NCBI RefSeq assembly: GCF_031143425.1
Contig: NC_090437.1
Coordinates: 846,375,978-846,439,977 of the forward strand
Direction of reading: 5' to 3'
Length of the DNA: 64,000 bases
Source of the DNA: Pleurodeles waltl
Taxonomy: Eukaryota; Chordata; Amphibia; Caudata; Salamandridae
Position numbers and translations under genes: made by a program. The notes under the pieces are model-generated. The model was given only the letters and a program-made list of their open reading frames with translations, did no database searches and was not told where the DNA came from. The stretch's first letter is position 1. Each line of letters opens with the position of its first letter. Shown piece by piece: positions 23,639 to 34,869 of the stretch.

Positions 23639-24766
23639 GAAGTATTGCAGGATCACAGAGTCCCTGTTGTCGAAGTCCTCTTCTTCTGCTTCCTCGTCTT
23701 CACTGTCCACAGGCTCCACAGCTGCCACAACACCTTCATCTGGACCATCCTCCTGCAAAAAAGGCACCTGTCGTCGCAAAGATAAGCTGTCAAGCATACA
23801 GTAGGCCATGGTGATCTGGCACACCTTCTTTGGTGAGTAGAATAGGGATCCACCTGTCATATGGAGGCACCTGAACCTGGCCTTCATGAGGCTGAAGGTG
23901 CGTTCTATAATCCTCCTAGTTCGCCCATGGGCCTCATTGTAGTGTTCCTCTGCTCTTGTCCTGGGATTCCTCACTGGGGTCAGTAGCCATGACAGGTTGG
24001 GGTAGCCAGAGTCACCTGCAAATGGCGAGGGACAACTGTTAGACACACACTAACCTGCAGGGATATCCCCAGGCCCAGACAACCATTCCCACTGACTTGC
24101 TTCCAGGTGCTCACCTAATAGCCACACACGGTGCCTCTGGAGTTGACCCATCACATAAGGGATGCTGCTATTCCGCAGGATGTAAGCGCCATGCACTGAG
24201 CCAGGGAATTTGGCATTCACATGGGAGATGTACTGGTCTGCCAAAAACACCATCTGCACATTCATCGAATGATAACTCTTCCGGTTTCTGTACACCTGTT
24301 CACTCCTTCGGGGGGTACCAAAGCCACATGTGTCCCATCAATGGCACCTATGATGTTGGGGATATGTCCCAGGGCATAGAAATCACCTTTCACTGTAGGC
24401 AAATCCTCCACCTGAGGGAAAACGATGTAGCTCCGCATGTGTTTCAGCAGGGCAGACAACACTCTGGACAACACCTTGGAAAACATAGGCTGGGACATCC
24501 CTGATGCTATGGCCACTGTTGTTTGAAAAGACCCACTTCCAAGGAAATGGAGTACTGACAGCAAATGCACTTGAGGGGGGATTCCTGTGGGATTACATAT
24601 ATCTGACATCAGGTCTTGCTCCAACTGGGCACACAGTTCCAGGATTGTGGCACAATCAAGTCTGTAGGTGATGATCACATGTCTTTCCTCCATTGTCGAC
24701 AGGTCCACCAGCGGTCTGTACACTGGAGGATGCCGCCATCTCCTCACATGTCCCAGCGGATGGTGC
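23639..24766 (-). pseudogene. HARBI1-like DDE transposase of Harbinger copy 2 (nearly intact, broken)
   Basis: The better preserved transposase. Exon remnant 24766-24115 holds VYRPLVDLSTMEERH, LLSVLHFLGSGSF, GMSQPMFSKVLSRVL and IPNIIGAIDGTHVALVPPEG with the first catalytic Asp. After a frameshift near 24298 it continues YHSMNVQMVFLADQYI and FPGSVHGAYILRNSS, where the second catalytic Asp is Gly (copy 1 has Asp). An intron (24114-24016, GTGAGC...TTTGCAG) leads to DSGYPNLSWLLTPVRNPRT and GRTRRIIERTFSLMKARFRC with the catalytic Glu, an acidic tail and a stop at 23639. The same intron position occurs in copy 1. The start region looks frameshifted; 24766 is an acceptor-like boundary, not a proven start. 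Confidence 0.9.
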
Positions 24767-25214
24767 CTATGAAGGACAACAGCGAGCACAGAGTCAACCA
24801 ACTCAGAGGTACGTACCCACAGTTTACACAGAACACCAATCATACATAAAAGGTGGCCTGTATGTGTGTTGAGGCAAGGCCTAGGTATGTGTGACGCAGT
24901 TAAAAATTAAGCCATGTGGGCCCCTGAAATGGCGGCTGTCTGACCTGTAAAGTGGGACAATGGGATGTGAGGTAACTGCGCTGGCGTTGTACACCGTTGC
25001 GGTAGGCGGTCGAAGACCGCGGCGCAATTCTGCATTGGTTAACATTGGACCCTATGGGTCCCAAGAGCCAATGACAATGTACGCCGGCGGTGACGGTATG
25101 CACCGCCGCGGACGTGACCGCCATTTTCTATCTGTTCAATCAATCGATACCTGATCTTCGACAGGAGAGGACCTACACTGCAAGTGCTGCTGTGACCTCA
25201 GTCTGGAAGAGACA

Positions 25215-27950
25215 ATGGCTCGTGCATCTGGGGAAAGGGCCCCTGCCTTCACATCGGAGGAGTTGGAGAAACTCGTGGATGGGGACCTCCCCCAGTACAC
25301 GCTACTCTACGGTCCTCCAGACAAACAGGTAAGTACACTGGGAGCATGCTGTATGGGCTATGCCTGTGTGGAGTGGGGTGGATGAAAGATGGGGGGGGGA
25401 TTGAGGCGTGCATGAAACGACGGTGAGTGCATGTGCCACATGACAAGGGTAGAGATGTGGGCCAATGACTGTGATGGTTCAGTTGGCAATAACTTTTTTT
25501 TTCCCCTGTACAATTCATGTAGGTCAGCGCCCACCAGAAGAAGGACATCTGGCGGGCCTTCGCTAAGGACGTCTGGACCCTGGGGGTCTATCACAGACGG
25601 AGCACCCACTGCCAGAAAAGATGGGAGGACATTCGCCGCTGGAGCAAGAAGACGGCGGAGGCCCATCTGGGGATGGCCTCCCAACGTGGGAGGGGTGCCT
25701 GTCGCACCATGGCCCCCCTGATGTTCAGGATCCTGGCGCTGGCGTACCCGGAGTTGGATGGGTGCTTGAGGGCATCACAGCAGCCACAAGGGGGTGAGTA
25801 CATTCTCATTCAGCTGAGTCAGCGCGCAGTGGAGGTGTCTGGGTGGGGGGAGGTGGGCTGTGGGTTTCCCTAGGCCAGGGCGAGTGTGCTAGTTAGGTCC
25901 CCTTCTTCTGGCAGACCCTGTGGCACCCCACCCCACCTGTGCTCAGTGCCAACTACACCTAGTCAGGCTCCTGTGACATTCATGTGTGCAGATGTCACCC
26001 ATAGCTTTGTAGGCCATATCCCAGGGATTGAAGAGTGGACCCCAATTGCGCGGCGTAGTGCAGGGGGCTTCTGTGTCTGTCATGTCCGCCAACGGTAGCG
26101 GTAATGCATGCACTCAACATGTCTTTCTTCTGTCGCCCCCCCCCCCCCTTTTTGTGGTCTCCTTGTTCTTGTGTGCATTAGCATCATCAGGCGGAGGAAT
26201 AGTGGCACCGGAGCAGGAGGGAGCTGCATTCCACATGGCCCTGGTGGGCGAGTCTACGGACTCGGAATTCACCAGTTGAACGGAGGGCGAGGGGAGCTCC
26301 ACGGCAGGGACAGGAGCTGAGACCAGTGATACGGACTCATCTTCTGATGGGAGCCCCCCCTACCAGCACCACCCTCCCAGCAGCCCCTCAGCCTTTGCCC
26401 TGTGCCCGCTCACCCAGGAGGGTGGGCATCACCTTCGCCCCAGGCACCTCAGGCCCTGCCCCAGTCACCCCTGCTACCCTCAGTGAGGAGGCCATTGACC
26501 TCCTCAGGTCCCTCGCTGTTGGGCAGTCTACCATTTTGAATGCCATCCAGGGTGTAGAGAGGCAGTTGCAACAAACAAATGCATTCCTGGAGGGCATTCA
26601 TTCTGGTCAGGCAGCCCTTCAGCGAGCTTTTCAGACTCTGGCCTCAGCACTGATGGCAGCTATTGTCCCTGTCTCTAGCCTCCCCCTCCAACTTCCTTCA
26701 CCCAGACCCAATCCCCTGTACCTCAGCCTATCCCAAGCACACCATCAGACCAGCATGCACACACCTCAACACACAAAGGAAGCTCAGGCAAACATAAGCA
26801 CCACACATCCCACAGGCACTCAAGCAAGCATCACACACCATGCAATCACACAAACATCCACTGCCTCCACTGTGTCCCCCTCCTCCTCATCTCCCTCCTC
26901 CCTCCCAGTCTCGTCTCCACTCACACCTGCATGCACTACATCTACAGCCACTACTTCCATCACCAGCACACCCACTACCACACCCCGCTCATGTGCAGTC
27001 ACCACCCCCACTACCATTCGCACGTCCCCTGTGACCTCTCCCAGTGTGTCTGTGACTCCAGCTCCCAAAGTACACAAACCAGGCACACACCCACCCAACA
27101 GCCATCCACCTCACGACAGCCTCCAGCGCATGAACCTTCACCCAAAGTCACCAAACGTACACCTCCTACAACCACAAACTCTTCCTCCATTCCCAACCCC
27201 CCTCCAGCTACCCATCCCAGTGTTCCCAAGAAACTTTTCCTGTCCACCCTTGACCTCTTTCCCTCACCTCCCCCACCCCGTCAGTCTCCTAGGGCCCGAC
27301 TCTCCAGGTCCCAACCTAGCACCTCAGCTACAACATCTCCAGGACCAGTGGTGCCAGTCGTCACCGGATTCTGGAGTGCACCAGGCAGCAGGGCAGCCAG
27401 TGTGGCAAGGAGCCACAGCACGACAGTCCCCCACCTGTCAAGCATCAAAAGTTGGCCAGTGCCCGGCGGGAGAGGGGGAAGACTCCAGCCACCAAAGCCG
27501 CTCCCAGGGGTACAGGTGGGAGTGTGGAATCAGCTGCGACACCTTCCAAGGTGGGGAAGGGGCACAAGAAACTCAGCAAGTCTGGGAAGAGCAGCACGGC
27601 GGAGAAGACCGCCATCAGCCCCACTGCCCAGGAGGCCACCGCCATCAGCCTCGCTGCCCAGGAGGCCACCGCCATCAGCCCCGCTGCCCAGAAGGCCACC
27701 GCCAGCACCAGCCCCGCTGGCCCAGACAGGACCGCCAGCACCGGCCCCACTGGGCCTGAAAGGAAAAGGACCGCCAGCCCCGCTGGGCCAGACAGGACCT
27801 CCCGCACCAGCCTTGCTGGCCCAGACAGGACCGCCAGCACCAGCCCCGCTGGCCCAGACAGGACCACCAGCACCAGCCCCGCTGGGCCTGAAAGGACCGC
27901 CAGCACCAGCCCCGCTAGCCCAGAAAGGACCGCCAGCAGCTGAGTCGCTG
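25215..27950 (+). pseudogene. Myb/SANT-like protein A of Harbinger copy 2 (broken, long repeat-rich tail)
   Basis: Exon 1 (25215-25328) encodes ERAPAFTSEELEKLVDGDLP and ends CAG|GTAAGT. Exon 2 (25523-25793) reads VSAHQKKDIWRAFAKDVWTL, then KRWEDIRRWSKKTAEAHLGM and MFRILALAYPELDGC: a Myb-like fold and conserved linker. Exon 3 from 26191 reads GIVAPEQEGAAFHMALVGES to a TGA at 26277-26279, with homology beyond (SDTDSSSDGSPP), then changes frame near 26400 into LSEEAIDLLRSLAVGQSTIL and a probable coiled coil (VERQLQQTNAFLEGI). From about 26690 it is Ser/Thr/Pro-rich, then 30-33 bp repeats. All three frames stay open through the repeats, so the long frames ending at 27759, 27943 and 28124 cannot all be real. 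Confidence 0.7.
27605..27945 (+). repeat. Tandem array of 30-33 bp units (Ala/Thr/Ser/Pro-coding)
   Basis: Units vary around GCCACCGCCATCAGCCCCGC and then ACCAGCCCCGCTGGCCCAGA. Periods are multiples of three, which keeps reading frames open on both strands. Confidence 0.85.
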
Positions 27951-27954
27951 CTAA

Positions 27955-28110
27955 GGACCCCGCTGCAACAAGCACCGCTGAACAGGACACCGCCGCCACA
28001 GGCACCACTGAACAGGACACCTCCGCCACAAGCACAGCTGAACAGGACACATCCGCAACAGGCACTGCTGAACAGGACACCTCGGCTACAAGCACCGCTG
28101 GCCCATGAGC
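27955..28110 (+). repeat. Tandem array of 30 bp units
   Basis: Five diverged units around GAACAGGACACCGCCGCCAC, joined directly to the preceding array. Confidence 0.85.
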
Positions 28111-28146
28111 GCCAAGGGCACTGACGCTACTGAGTCCGCCACAAGC

Positions 28147-28635
28147 AGGATGAAGCACTCTGGGCACAAAGCCCCCTCCAGAACCAGTGGCGAAAGGCAT
28201 CCACTTCCGCAGTCCTTGGCAGGATGAAGCACTCTGGGCACAAAGCCCCCTCCAGAACCAGTGGAGATTCACATCCACTACCTCAGTCCTTGGCAGGATG
28301 AAGCACTCTGGGCACAAAGCCCCCTCCAGAACCAGTGGAGATTTACATCCACTCCCTCAGTCCTTGGCAGGATGAAGCACTCTGGGCACAAAGCCCACTC
28401 CAGAACCAGTGGAGAAAGGCATCCACTACCTCAGTCCTTGGCAGGATGAAGCACTCTTGGCACAAAGCCCCCTCCAGAACCAGTGGTGAAAGGCATCCAC
28501 TACCTCAGTCCTTGGCAGGATGAAGCACTCTGGGCACAAAGCCCCCTCCAGAACCAGTGGAGATTTACATCCACTGCCTCAGTCCTTGGCAGGATGAAGC
28601 ACTCTGGGCACAAAGCCCCCTCCAGAACCAGTGGA
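28147..28635 (+). repeat. Tandem array, exact 74-bp period, seven units
   Basis: AGGATGAAGCACTCT starts at 28147, 28221, 28295, 28369, 28443, 28517 and 28591, an invariant spacing of 74. Units differ by few substitutions and the last is partial. 74 is not a multiple of three, so this is not a coding repeat. No spacers differ between units, so it is not a CRISPR array. Confidence 0.95.
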
Positions 28636-28646
28636 GACTGTTATTC

Positions 28647-28884
28647 ACTTGAGAGACTGTGGATTTGCACTCCCCAGGATAACGCAGTGGGCAACCCACC
28701 CAGTGAAAAGACTTGAGAGACTGTGGCTTTGCACTCCCCAGGAATGAACAGTGGGCAAACCACCCACTGTAGAGACTTGAGAGACTGTGGCTTTGCACTC
28801 CCCAGGATTGAACAGTGGGCAAACCACCCACTGTAGAGACTTGAGAGACTGTGGCTTTGCACTCCCCAGGATTGAACAGTGGGC
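28647..28884 (+). repeat. Tandem array, exact 64-bp period, four units
   Basis: ACTTGAGAGACTGTGG starts at 28647, 28711, 28775 and 28839. The last unit is cut short near 28884. It follows the 74-bp array after about 12 bases. Confidence 0.95.
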
Positions 28885-29746
28885 ATGGGGCCCCCTCGTG
28901 GATTTGGCGTTGTGCACTCAACCGGCTGAGGTACCCCCCCTTCCCTTCCCCCTGAGGTGCCTGTTTTATTTCTATCTGATGCCCCTGCAGTGTTCTCTCC
29001 GTCATGTTCAGGTATTGAGTGTGGGCCTCGCCCATGCAGTGTGGGCCCAGTGTTTAACGGACTTCAATGGAGCAATACCTGGACTACAATTCTTGCTGTA
29101 TATATTTGTTTATAGTGTATATATATTTTTGTGTGCTGGATTTTAATAGATTACAATGGTTACACTCATTTCCTTTTGTCTTTGCATTCTTCCGGGGGGT
29201 TTGGTGGGTGTAACTGTAATGTATCATGCTGTATTAGTGTGTGTGTTGCGGTGGGTGAGGGTGGGGGTGTTGCGTGTTGCATTTGTGTGTCCCTGTTTTT
29301 TCCCTCCCCCCTCTCCTGTGTCTCCCCCCTCCACCCAGGGTCTTCGCCGCCGGCGTTTGTGCTCCTGGTAGAGGACCAAGAAGATAAGGGCAGGGAAAAT
29401 GTGAAGCCCGGGTTCCATGGCGTCCTGGTTCCTCGTGGGGTGTGTAGATGTGAGCGTTTTCCCTTTGAAGTCCAGTTTCCAGCGTGTTTTTGTTTGCGGT
29501 GAATCTGCCCCGGAAAAGGTGGCGGATTGGTAGGTTGTGATACTGTGGGCGGTACATTGTCTCCCGTCTGTCTGTTGGCGGTGACCGCCGCGCTGTTTGT
29601 TTGTACGTCTGTGGCGGTCGGAGTGTTAAAGTGTCTGTCTTTGTTGGCGGTTTCCGCCACGGTCGTGATTCAATTTTTTTTTCCGCCGGCCTGTTGCCGG
29701 TCTTACCGCCACTTTAACACCGATCGCCAGGGTTGTAATGACCACC

Positions 29747-30340
29747 AGAATCTTTTCATAGATTTTACAGTCGGCATTAATAAGTGATATTTGATAAAGA
29801 CTGTTTTGGTTCTTTAAGATTTTTCCCTTCTTTATCGGGCACAAGTATTGCCAGTTCAGAAGTATTTTTTCTGATCTCCCCCAGTACTAAAGTGGGTGAA
29901 TAGATAATCTAGGTGAATAAGTAATGCTTGTTGAAGATTTTTATATAAAGATCGCATGAGGCCTTCTGGGCCTGGAGCTTTACTATTTTCTAGAATAAGA
30001 ATGGGTTTACTTATAAGAGAATTATGTGTTTGTTTGTTCAATTAATTCTACTTTGTCTAACTTTCTTAGTTTAGGGAGATTTAAATACTTTCTCAATGTA
30101 TACCCCTCTAAACTCTCCATTTTATCAGGATTATAAAGGGTTAAGTAAAAGTCTTATAATGTTTATTGTATATTTTTGAATCTGTGTCAATTTTGCCTGA
30201 TTTATCTATGATTGCTGCTTTTTGGGGTTTTGGATTTTTTTGCTTTTTTTGCTTTTAGGTAGTTATTCAGTATTTTCCCTGTTTTATTACCATCAATGTT
30301 CGTTTTGGCCTTCACCCATTTATGAGCTCATTCACTAAGT
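29747..30340 (-). pseudogene. L1 ORF2 reverse-transcriptase fragment cut by Harbinger copy 2
   Basis: On the minus strand the segment NSKAPGPEGLMRSLYKN (near 29990-29940) and, after a gap, QISLINADCKIYEKIL (29790-29745) match the conserved finger and palm blocks of L1 reverse transcriptases. The frame runs into the right terminus of Harbinger copy 2, so the transposon landed inside this older L1. The downstream part of the palm was not recognised on the far side. Confidence 0.65.
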
Positions 30341-30445
30341 ATTAACATTAGAACTAAATTTTTCTAAAAAAGCATCTCCAAACTAAAAACTTTTTATATA
30401 TAGGGCTTCTTTCAGCCATATTTTCATATCCTGGAGAGGAATTAT

Positions 30446-30960
30446 GGGCCTCATTATGACTTTGAGGTCCCACCACGGGACTGCCAAAGCCACAGGGAGG
30501 ACGCCTCCGCCATGGCGGTGATGACCCTTCCAGCTTATTACAATGTTCCCTTGAGGCTGACTGGTGGGAACATTGCAATACACATTTCCACCGGGCCAAA
30601 CAGTAGAAACAGTGCTAGGATATTGGCCTCAGCTCCTGTAAGGGCACCAAGGCCAATATCCTAGCACTCACTCCAGCACCCCTGGAATGCGTACTACCTG
30701 CAGTGCAGACAGTGCACATTCTGAAGATGTTCGTCAGGGGGGCCCCTGCACTGCCCATGCCATGGCATAGGCAGTGCAGGGAGCCCCAGAACTGGCTGTC
30801 CACCAGCCTTTTCATGACAGGGTCCCCAACTTGAAAAGACTGGCAGAAAGTGGGGTTGCAATCAGCCAGGTGGCACTGAGTTCAGCTGTGCCCTGGCTGA
30901 GTACAACCCCGACGACCGTCACCATGTTGGGAACCATATTACAGTATTATCTTTAATGCT
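30446..30960 (+). mobile_element. Truncated Harbinger-type MITE
   Basis: It starts GGGCCTCATTATGAC, like the termini at 3954 and 4965, and continues with GGCGGT/CCGCC-rich sequence (GCCATGGCGGTGATGACC). No partner terminus was found by 31 kb. It carries two hairpins: perfect 19-bp arms at 30611-30629 and 30650-30668, and a 36-bp near-perfect palindrome at 30745-30780. Confidence 0.55.
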
Positions 30961-32575
30961 TTGTGCCAAATCATGCAATGTGTTTAACCATGGTAGTAAT
31001 AACTCCATGTTGGTTGCTTTCCTTTTACTGAAGAATCAGAGTGGTTCTTGTTTTGTTCTTTAAGGCTGACTTTTTGATCTTTGTTGTGTTTAGTTTCTTG
31101 ACCTTTTTGTCTTTGGCATCCACCATTATGAGAGGAAATTGCCTAGCCGATCACCTTGTTGATATGAAAAAAACAAGTGTTGCAGACAGACCAGATGAAC
31201 AGAATGCACTGCACTTTGCATAAAGGAACCTAGAGCTCCAAAAGACTGAGGAAGAATACAATTTTTAATAAGATATGTAGCATTCCAATAGTACACAACA
31301 CATATTTACATCATTGTGCACTTCTAATGTCTCTTTATAAGCACCATGAATCAATCAGGCATATAATTATAGAAAGGTTGCCTACATTTCAATACTAGCA
31401 TTTGATGTGCATAAACTCATACTACATTAGATATGGCCACCTACTGCTTCAGTGATATAGGAACAAATTTAAGGGGCACAAGGATCAAAGAAGCTTGTCA
31501 CTAATATGACTGTATTAAGCTGAGCCAATTGCTTTGGAGAGATGTATCCAATTTCATCCTTAAGAGTTTGTACCATCTGCACCTGCCAGGGCCACAAAAG
31601 AATCAGAGTATTAATAAATAAGCTTTACATGTGGCTATAAATGACAGTAGTGCATTTTAAACTGACTTGCCTTTCCACTTGTTGACCCCTTTACATCCAT
31701 CAAGAAGAGCTGGGTGGCTCAGTCAGAGAAATAATGTTTATTACTGCACAACACACATAGTTCTAGCCACTGTTTATCATAAAACATTTTACTCGATCCT
31801 GCTCAGTACCCGCTAAGAGATGAGTGAATTAAAGCGTATCTGGCTGGAGGCATCTCTGAGAAACGTTGCAGGCTCAGATTTTTTCTTGTGAGTGCTCACC
31901 TATTAAAAGCAGCTGCAGCAGGCAATGGACATCACATCCATTAAAAATCATTACACATGATCAGCCGGTGTTCTGATTCATTTTGACATGGATTCTTACT
32001 TTATTGGCTGATGTAAAATAGTTGAATTGGTTGGCGAAGGGATCCCTAAGACAGAGCTCTGAGTTCTGGTAGCCAACTTCTTGGGCGCTAGTCACACCTC
32101 ACCTTACCAGACCTAAAAATAACATTTTAACCTTTGTTTTGTTCAGTGAATTTTTATAGCTTTTTTAATACAAAGTATGCTCATACTACCATACTTAAGT
32201 ATAATGTCATTTGCCTGTGATGGGCAGAACCAGCATAAAACCCCATTGGGGGCGGCTGACCCCCTGTGCATGACCACTCAATGAGAGTGCTCATCACAAT
32301 ACAAATGAATGTATTTTAAATAAGGCAGATCTACTGTCTTTGTCAAGGATCAAAATATCACTATATAAATTGCAGATCTATAGGCTTTTTGAAGGGGTCG
32401 CAACATCAAAATATGAATGCAAGCCTATTTGCTTTTAAAGTCATCACCACTTTAATACGTTAGCATAATTTAAACATTAAAACCAATAGAATCCAAAATC
32501 ATATTCAAAAGGATTTATTATAAATCATAAGCAATCCACCTTTAAATAAAGCACATGTATTATAAACAATACTAA
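30961..32575. other. No recognised gene or element
   Basis: AT-rich sequence without convincing frames. 32110-32190 shares blocks (TTTGTTTTGTTCAGTGAATTT) with 61750-61810, so an old dispersed repeat is present. Confidence 0.45.
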
Positions 32576-32579
32576 TGCA

Positions 32580-33130
32580 TCAGGCCACATACTGCTCTAG
32601 TTCACTATACTACGCCATACACAATTCCTTCTATACCATTGCACCCCACTTTACTCCACTCTACTCCATGACACAGTATTTCACTCTAGTCCACTACTTG
32701 AATGTACTCCACTCAACTTTACGTAACTCTATGCCATTGTACTCTACAACACTGCACGGTATACCACTCCACTCTACAAAGCTCAACTGCACTGTATGCC
32801 ACTCTACTGTAGTCTACACAACTTTCCAATACTGTACAGCATGCCACTTCACGGTTCTCCAATTTACAACACTTTACGCGACTATGCTACACAACTCCAG
32901 TTTTCTGCACTCCTTGGCACTATAGTCTTTGAGATGCCCTTCTACACTACTTCACTCCAGTGTACCGCACACAATTATACTCCACTCTACTTCACTTTAT
33001 CCTACTCTAAAAGTGGATGTGTGAGTCTTAATGGGTGTAAATGGGAGCATGAGTGTTTGAGTGGATGTCTGAGTCGGCACATGAGTCTCTAAATGTGTGT
33101 ATGAGTGAATGAATTAGTGTATGAATGAGT
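32580..33130. repeat. Degenerate short-period arrays (CACTCTACTC-like, then GAGTG-like)
   Basis: From 32580 to about 33010 variants of CTCCACTCTAC recur almost without interruption. From 33010 to 33130 the text changes to GTGTGAGT/ATGAGTG variants. The second type recurs at 61985-62155, again directly before a foldback copy. Confidence 0.7.
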
Positions 33131-33479
33131 CAGGTTTTTTCTTTCAAATTTTCCCATATTCAAGAATAAATTCACAAAGATACACATATTCACGCATGAT
33201 GATGCAAAATTATTTTAAACCCATAATTTTCCCCTAAGAAACATACCTACATTACACCCCCGGGGTCAGGGTACTTTCACTCTGACCCCTTATAACCCTT
33301 TCAATTTGGGTTTTCAACCCCGGGGACCGTGTCCAGTGAAATAAAATGCCAGTCGTAACTTTCTAGTGATGTTGCAGTCAGCCAATTGCAATGTTTCTTT
33401 TAGCATGTGTATTCATGAAAAATTTGCAAATTTCACAAGTTATTTGTGAAATATTGGCGAAGTAATCACGGCCATAGAT

Positions 33480-33857
33480 ATATAAATTAATTTTCCCTTT
33501 AATATCTCAAAAACTACTAAACAGATTCACACTAAATCAGCGAAAGCGTGATCTGCATACCAAAAGCTACCTTTATGCCAAATATGGTGTCATTCCGTCC
33601 AGCCGTTTGGGCTGTAGACGTGTCTAAAGGTTTTATAGGAGCTAACATGGGAAACTTAACTTTTTTCAACCCCCTTTTTCTCTGTCCCCACTTGACGGAT
33701 CATTCCGTACACAACAAAAAGCACTGCAACAGTTTTTTTTGGAAGATTTTGTGAAGATTTGTCAAATGGTGCCAAAGATATAGGCAAGTCAAAAAAACCT
33801 TTTTCTATGGAAACATGGTCCTAACTATAACTACCTAGTAGCGATCGCCACTAGGTG

Positions 33858-33890
<33 letters not shown>

Positions 33891-34320
33891 AATTCCTATA
33901 TATATATTACCTGCTGGCGGTCACCAGTAGAGAGCTATATTTAGGACCTAGTTTCTATTGACAAAAAGCATTTTTTTACTTGCCTATATATTTGGCATCA
34001 TTTGACAAATCTTCAGGAATTGTTTTTTAAAAAGTGTGCCAGAGAGTCTTCTTGTGCATGGGAAGTTTCAAGGTGATCTATCAAGGGGAGGTCAAGAAAA
34101 GTGGGAGTCAAAAAAGTGCATTTCCCATTTTAATTCACATAGGGATTTTACACACGTTTACAGCCCAAACTGCTGGATGGAATTACACCAAATTTGGCAG
34201 AAAGGTAGCTCTTGGTCCAGAAAGAGTGCTTTTTGTTATCTGGTTTAAATTCATTCAGTAGTGTAGTTTTTTAAATATTAAATTAAAGGAAAACTAAATT
34301 TGTATTTCAGAAATGTGAAG
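33480..34320. mobile_element. Foldback palindromic element, about 0.84 kb
   Basis: The left arm (33480-33870) and right arm (33925-34320) are imperfect reverse complements over almost their whole length. Clear paired blocks are GAAGATTTGTCAAATGGTGC (33752 side) with the complement ending near 34015, the block CAAATATGGTGTCATTCCGTC (33580 side) with 34180-34195, and ACAAAAAGCACT on both sides. The centre is a TA microsatellite. No coding frame is supported. It resembles a long hairpin MITE. Related pieces occur at 35540-35690 and 62155-62440. Confidence 0.75.
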
Positions 34321-34869
34321 GCTTCAAGAACACTCCCGATCTTGTGCAGAGATCTGATTGGCTGCCAATACTTCAACCAGGATGTATTGGCAGCCATTTT
34401 GAGACTCAGAAACTGTGAAGCTTAACGGGTTTCCCTAGCATGAAAACCACTGCCTGAGAATTTTGTACATATAATAAAATATATCATATTGTTTGAGGAA
34501 TATGTACTTGTCCTGTTTTTTTATGTCTGTCCCAGAGTGCAGCTTCTTGATTATACTCTAGATGTGCTGGCAGGCTAGATAGTTCTTGTGTGTGTAGGCC
34601 ATTGTTCCATATTCCATTGCATGTTCATGTATTTGCTTCTTACCATAAGTCTTTAGAGATTGGGTGATTGTTAGATTTCAAGGAGGAGCATATCTGGGAA
34701 GACGTCTCTCAATATTTAATCTTCTTGTAGAATGGATTGCAGCTCCCTGCCTTCCTAACTGTGGATTCTACATGCCAACAATAGGGATTCTATGTCTGGC
34801 ATCTTTTGTTTTGTACTCCAAGAAGTGATTATAAAGTCCCTGATTGCTCTATGGATTTGGTTTCCATAC

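Larger units (their letters stand above)
21071..29746 (+). mobile_element. Full-length Harbinger (PIF) transposon, copy 2, 8.7 kb
   Basis: The left end reads GGCGGTCATTACAAC; the reverse complement of the right end reads GGTGGTCATTACAAC, followed on both sides by GGCGGT-rich subterminal sequence. No matching 3-bp target duplication is seen (CAT left, AGA right). Gene order is protein B (plus, 21646), transposase (minus, 24766-23639) and protein A (plus, 25215), the mirror image of copy 1. The extra 2 kb comes mainly from tandem arrays downstream of protein A. The element interrupts an L1 fragment at 29747. Confidence 0.9.

Noticed and set aside
26931..28124. 397-codon open frame, and the 290-codon minus frame at 27445-28317
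   Set aside because: Both run through 30-33 bp repeats whose period keeps all frames open. Homologous protein A sequence is in another frame.
28147..28884. CRISPR-like regular repeats
   Set aside because: Whole units repeat with no variable spacers, in a eukaryotic transposon. They are minisatellite arrays.
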